Below are positions 32,888 through 36,250 of a stretch of 36,250 bases of DNA, in pieces. Below the pieces are notes generated by a model. It made no database searches. It had not been told where the DNA came from and saw only the letters and a list, made by a program, of their open reading frames with translations. Every line of letters begins with the position of its first letter. Position 1 is the stretch's first letter. A program made the translations under genes and the position numbers. Location: assembly GCA_022361535.1 (NCBI GenBank), contig JAKSAU010001108.1:1-36250 (forward strand). Reading direction: 5' to 3'. The stretch comes from Desulfobacterales bacterium. Its GTDB lineage: Bacteria > Desulfobacterota > Desulfobacteria > Desulfobacterales > Desulfobacteraceae.

Positions 32888-33823
32888 CTATTTCATATAT
32901 GAAACGCCGAGATATGCAATAAACAAGGCGATAAATAAAACTCCGCCTTTTTTTCCAACACCTTTGGAAATATATGCAATTACGCCTAGCACAATACCGA
33001 TAAAAATCATAAAGGGAAATTCAAACCAATGAAGAGATGAATCAACGGACATCGGGTTGAACAGCCCGACAGTTCCCATTACAAGACAAATATTAAATAA
33101 GTTTGAGCCGACAACATTACCTACGGAAATATCACTTTCTCCTCTTGCAGCAGCGACGACAGATGTGGCTAGCTCAGGCAGAGACGTGCCTAATGCAACA
33201 ACGGAAATCCCGATAAAAGTTTGAGAGAGTCCTATTACTTGTGCCATTTCAATTGCTTCTTTTACGACTAAATTGGCTCCGTAAGCCAGCATGACGATAC
33301 CAGCCAGGATATATGCGATATTTTTCAAAAGAAGCGAAGGGTTTCTCGATGGTTTACTGCTGTTTCCGTTTGATTTATCTTTTGCCGTATACAATCCATA
33401 TCCTAAAAAGATTGTCAAAAGCACGAACAGGATAATTCCGTCAACTCGGTTTATGGTACCGTCCAGACAAATTCCCCAGAAGATAAAAGAAATCAATATC
33501 ATGTATGGAATTTCAATGCGGACAACCTGCTTTTTTATGATCACAGGTTGTATGATAGCGGATGCACCAAGCACCAGTGCAATATTAATAACATTGGAGC
33601 CTAAAATATTACCTATGGAGATACCTTCCGATCCTTTAACTGCTGCAACCAGGCTGACCAAAAGCTCCGGTGCTGACGTGGCCAAAGAAACAATAGTCAA
33701 ACCAACGATAACAGGCCGGACGGCAAACATAATAGCTGTAGAAGCCGATCCTTCTACAAGCAAGGAAGAGCCAAAATATAGCAGGGCAAGGCCTGCTACA
33801 AGAATTAATATGTTTATTAGCAC
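32888..33823 (-). CDS. CaCA-family cation (calcium/sodium) antiporter, YrbG-like
   Basis: A 311-aa inner-membrane protein with about ten helices in two inverted repeats. The alpha-1 repeat has SLATSAPELLVS (46-57) and GSNVIN (75-80); the alpha-2 repeat has ALGTSLPELATS (210-221) and VGSNLFN (238-244). The Glu in each PEL segment and the Asn in each GSN are the cation ligands of the family. It exchanges Ca2+ for Na+ or H+. The start is GTG at 33823 (AGAGA a few bases upstream); no better ATG is near. It is monocistronic by its surroundings. Confidence 0.92.
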   Translation of the reverse strand: MLINILILVAGLALLYFGSSLLVEGSASTAIMFAVRPVIVGLTIVSLATSAPELLVSLVAAVKGSEGISIGNILGSNVINIALVLGASAIIQPVIIKKQVVRIEIPYMILISFIFWGICLDGTINRVDGIILFVLLTIFLGYGLYTAKDKSNGNSSKPSRNPSLLLKNIAYILAGIVMLAYGANLVVKEAIEMAQVIGLSQTFIGISVVALGTSLPELATSVVAAARGESDISVGNVVGSNLFNICLVMGTVGLFNPMSVDSSLHWFEFPFMIFIGIVLGVIAYISKGVGKKGGVLFIALFIAYLGVSYMK

Positions 33824-34037
33824 GATTCTCTTTTAAAATTAAGGGGTTGAAAATGCTTGGGTTGTCGATCTATCTATTCCACCAGACTTACCAAACCTTA
33901 AGTTTCTTGCCTAAATGCTAAATTAGTATTATAAGACTTTTTTACCTTAATCAAAGGTTTGCATCATATAGTAGTATCTATTATTTGGCAATTGATTATT
34001 TGATAAGACCTAAATCCATAACAGCAGAGGATTTTAA

Positions 34038-35051
34038 ATGAGAAAATCTATTATAAAAGGCACTGGAAAATATGTTCCGCCACATATAGTTACCAACCAG
34101 GACTTGACCGATATCATGGATACATCGGACGAGTGGATCAGGCAGCGGACAGGTATTCGTCAGCGTCACTGGATAACAGAAGAAGATCCCTGCGGCTCCT
34201 CTGATCTGGGTACAAAAGCTGCCCAGATGGCCCTTGATAATGCAGGTTGGACCCCAGAAGATATTGATTTTATAATTTTTGCCACACTTAGCCCTGATAT
34301 AATGTTCCCTGGAGGTGGTTGCCTTGTCGCCAGGAATCTTGGACTTGATTCTACCCCTGCACTGGACATTCGTCAGCAGTGTACCGGTTTTTTGTATGGT
34401 TTTGCTACTGCAGATGCCTATATTAAGGCCGGGTTAGCCTCTAAAGTTCTTCTTGTCGGTGCGGAAGTCCATTCTTCAGGGCTTGATAAAAGCACCAGAG
34501 GACGTGATGTAACCGTAATTTTCGGTGACGGAGCTGCAGCCATATGTATCGAGGCTGATGACACACAGGAAAATGTCGGCCTCGTTGCTTCAGCGTTGCA
34601 TGCAGACGGTAATTATGCAGATTCATTGAAAACAGAACTGCCTGCATCAAATTTGTTTAAGCGGATGCCAGATGATGTTCCTCTTGATGATCCCAGGTAT
34701 TTCCCTGTGATGGACGGCCCTACGATATTTAAGAAGGCCGTACGCATGCTTCCCAAGGTAACAATGGAAGTGCTGGAAAAGGCTGGTATTGAATTGACAG
34801 ATATTGATCTTGTGGTTCCCCATCAGGCCAACAAGCGGATTAACCAGGCTTACGGACAGTTCCTTAAATTGCCAGAAGACAAGATTTTTCATAATATTGA
34901 GAATTACGGCAACACAACAGCCGCAAGTATCCCCTTGGCACTACATGAAGCTATTGAAACCGGACGGGTTGGTAAATCAGGAGACGTGATCCTTTTTGTC
35001 GGTTTGGGAGCAGGGCTTACTTGGGGTGCATCTATATACAGATTCGCTTAA
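34038..35051 (+). CDS. fabH: Beta-ketoacyl-ACP synthase III
   Basis: A 337-aa thiolase-fold enzyme of usual length. The catalytic triad C115 (IRQQCTGFLYG), H262 (VPHQANKRI) and N292 (NYGNTTAASIP) is complete. It condenses acetyl-CoA (or another acyl-CoA) with malonyl-ACP to start fatty-acid synthesis. The relatives ending in GLTWGAS are typical FabH. It stands alone with an AGAGGA ribosome site and its own strong terminator, not in a fab cluster, so it may be a second copy or a branched-chain-primer-specific form. Confidence 0.93.
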   Translation: MRKSIIKGTGKYVPPHIVTNQDLTDIMDTSDEWIRQRTGIRQRHWITEEDPCGSSDLGTKAAQMALDNAGWTPEDIDFIIFATLSPDIMFPGGGCLVARNLGLDSTPALDIRQQCTGFLYGFATADAYIKAGLASKVLLVGAEVHSSGLDKSTRGRDVTVIFGDGAAAICIEADDTQENVGLVASALHADGNYADSLKTELPASNLFKRMPDDVPLDDPRYFPVMDGPTIFKKAVRMLPKVTMEVLEKAGIELTDIDLVVPHQANKRINQAYGQFLKLPEDKIFHNIENYGNTTAASIPLALHEAIETGRVGKSGDVILFVGLGAGLTWGASIYRFA

Positions 35052-35085
35052 AGTCTAACATATTAAAGCTTTTATACGTTTATTT

Positions 35086-35117
35086 CCGGCCCGCTTTTTA
35101 GCGGGCCGGTTTTTTTA
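35086..35117 (+). terminator. Rho-independent terminator after fabH
   Basis: CCGGCCCGCT (35086-35095) and AGCGGGCCGG (35100-35109) form a perfect 10-bp GC-rich stem with loop TTTT, followed by seven T bases. It lies between convergent fabH and pgi and may end both. Confidence 0.93.
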
Positions 35118-35131
35118 TTGCAGCTATTTAG

Positions 35132-36250
35132 TTATTCACCTTTATTGAACAAAAGATTCAAATAATACCGATCATCGGTTTCAAGTTTTGTGAAAGTATA
35201 CTCCGGATTTTGGTTTTTTTCGGCCATTTCTTTTCTAACATCATTGGCCATGATTTTACCCAACTCAACACCAAATTGATCAAAAGGATTAACGCCAAGA
35301 ATAAATCCTTCCATTACGGTTTTTGCTTCATAAAAAGCAAGGAGCATCCCAACGCTTTCAGGTTTTAAATTGTTGAGCGCAATGATTGAAGAAGGCCGGT
35401 TACCATCAAAATTTTTGGCAGCATCATCACTTTGACGACCCATAGCCAATGCCCTGGCCTGGGCCAAAAGATTTGCCCAAAGCTCTTGGTGATTGGTTAC
35501 TCCTTTTGATTGTGCCTGGGTTCCAGAATAACCGGGGGTAATTATTCCTATAAAATCAATGGGGAATGCAGGACCTTGATGAGCAAGTTGAAAAAAGGAA
35601 TGTTGGGCATTGGTACCGGGTTCACCGAATATAATTGCTCCTGCAGCTTGTGTTAGCGGAGATCCTTTACTTGAAACTGATTTGCCAATGCTTTCCATGT
35701 AAAGTTGTTGAACGTGGGGAGCAAGTTTCGAAAGCCTTGATGCGTAAGGAATAATTGCCTGAGTCTGGTAGCCTAAATACAACGTATTCCAAATAGAAAT
35801 CAAAGCAGCTGTCAAAGGAATGTTTTTTTCAGGTTCACTTGTTACTGCGTGATTATCCATGATCTGGCATCCATCAAGAAACCTTTGAAATGTATCAAAT
35901 CCAAAAGCCAGGCTCAAAGGAAGTCCGCCCACAGCCGAAGACACGGAATATCTTCCTCCGATAAAATCATACATGTGAAAAGATGCAAGGCCCGGATTCT
36001 CAGGTTCGTCACCAGGGCTGCCCTTTGCCGTAACAGTCACGATATGATCCTGGGGAGGGATTTTATGCTCAGACAAAAGAGTACGAACCTGGTTTAAATT
36101 TGCCATGGTTTCGGTTGTCGTGTAGGACTTGGATATGATTATCCAAAGGGTTGTTTCAACCTGGATTTGTGAAATGACATGTGAGAAATTATCAATATCG
36201 ACATTTGGAAGGAAAAGAAGGTCCATTTTTTTATCAGTGTCACCCAAGGC
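35132..36250 (-). CDS. pgi: Glucose-6-phosphate isomerase, C-terminal part (runs off the right edge)
   Basis: The frame is open to the window edge; the visible 372 residues are the C-terminal two thirds of a protein that normally has about 530-550. Both family signatures are present: DFIGGRYSVSSAVG and GVNPFDQFGVELGKIM, the latter ending with the catalytic Lys. The GEPGTNAQHSFFQLAHQG segment carries the Glu and His of the active site. It interconverts glucose 6-phosphate and fructose 6-phosphate in glycolysis and gluconeogenesis. No start is visible in the window. Confidence 0.95.
   Translation of the reverse strand, partial: ALGDTDKKMDLLFLPNVDIDNFSHVISQIQVETTLWIIISKSYTTTETMANLNQVRTLLSEHKIPPQDHIVTVTAKGSPGDEPENPGLASFHMYDFIGGRYSVSSAVGGLPLSLAFGFDTFQRFLDGCQIMDNHAVTSEPEKNIPLTAALISIWNTLYLGYQTQAIIPYASRLSKLAPHVQQLYMESIGKSVSSKGSPLTQAAGAIIFGEPGTNAQHSFFQLAHQGPAFPIDFIGIITPGYSGTQAQSKGVTNHQELWANLLAQARALAMGRQSDDAAKNFDGNRPSSIIALNNLKPESVGMLLAFYEAKTVMEGFILGVNPFDQFGVELGKIMANDVRKEMAEKNQNPEYTFTKLETDDRYYLNLLFNKGE

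Noticed and set aside
33291..33836. 181-codon plus-strand frame over the cation antiporter
   Set aside because: Antisense shadow of a well-supported membrane protein gene.

Overview
The window looks like a chromosomal stretch of a mesophilic, probably marine, anaerobic deltaproteobacterium of the sulfate-reducing Desulfobacterales type (Desulfobacula/Desulfobacterium-like). This rests on moderate-to-low GC content, the abundance of PAS, hybrid-kinase and class III cyclase signalling genes, the Cys4 tail on a PAS protein that I know mainly from such genomes, and a persulfide-type regulator beside YeeE/YedE permeases. No rRNA, tRNA, CRISPR array or intact insertion sequence was seen. The taxonomic call is an inference.

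Left part (1-6.9 kb, nearly all minus strand): the start of a HEPN-like protein at the edge; an orphan periplasmic binding protein; a DUF2271 periplasmic protein carrying an ApbE-type flavinylation motif; a membrane-tethered class III cyclase with TolB-like and TPR parts, 8 bases upstream of the DUF2271 gene; a Tat-exported Old Yellow Enzyme with a C-terminal cysteine cluster; and an AraC regulator. Two candidate exported flavoproteins this close together suggest extracytoplasmic redox chemistry.

Accessory part (6.9-12.6 kb): AT-rich DNA holding a two-gene operon (unrecognised 512-aa protein plus a NUDIX hydrolase with a long N-terminal extension), a small 59-aa YjfB-like protein, a small membrane protein, and a 344-aa BLUF-class III cyclase that resembles the Beggiatoa photoactivated cyclase bPAC along its whole length but has Ser where bPAC has its base-recognising Lys. 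The BLUF gene is divergent from a PAS sensor gene that has a good sigma-54 promoter candidate.

Middle (14-25.8 kb): an ArsR/BigR-type regulator with two half-size YeeE/YedE sulfur permeases; an MFS transporter; YciA thioesterase; an AraC-SDR-alpha/beta hydrolase set; a soluble hybrid histidine kinase whose N-terminus appears to be a tandem repeat of an unnamed domain; and a GntR regulator divergent from a PatB-type C-S lyase.

Right part (25.8-36.25 kb): a complete branched-chain amino acid type ABC importer (livK-H-M-G-F); an NtrC-like regulator split into a receiver gene and an AAA+/Fis gene, with a clear terminator; a CaCA-type cation exchanger; fabH with a clear terminator; and the 3' part of pgi at the edge.

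The most promising items for follow-up are the bPAC-like photoreceptor cyclase, the unknown/NUDIX operon, the DUF2271 flavinylation motif next to a Tat-exported OYE, and the duplicated sensor domain of the hybrid kinase. All coordinates and motifs were read by eye; no database search was done.
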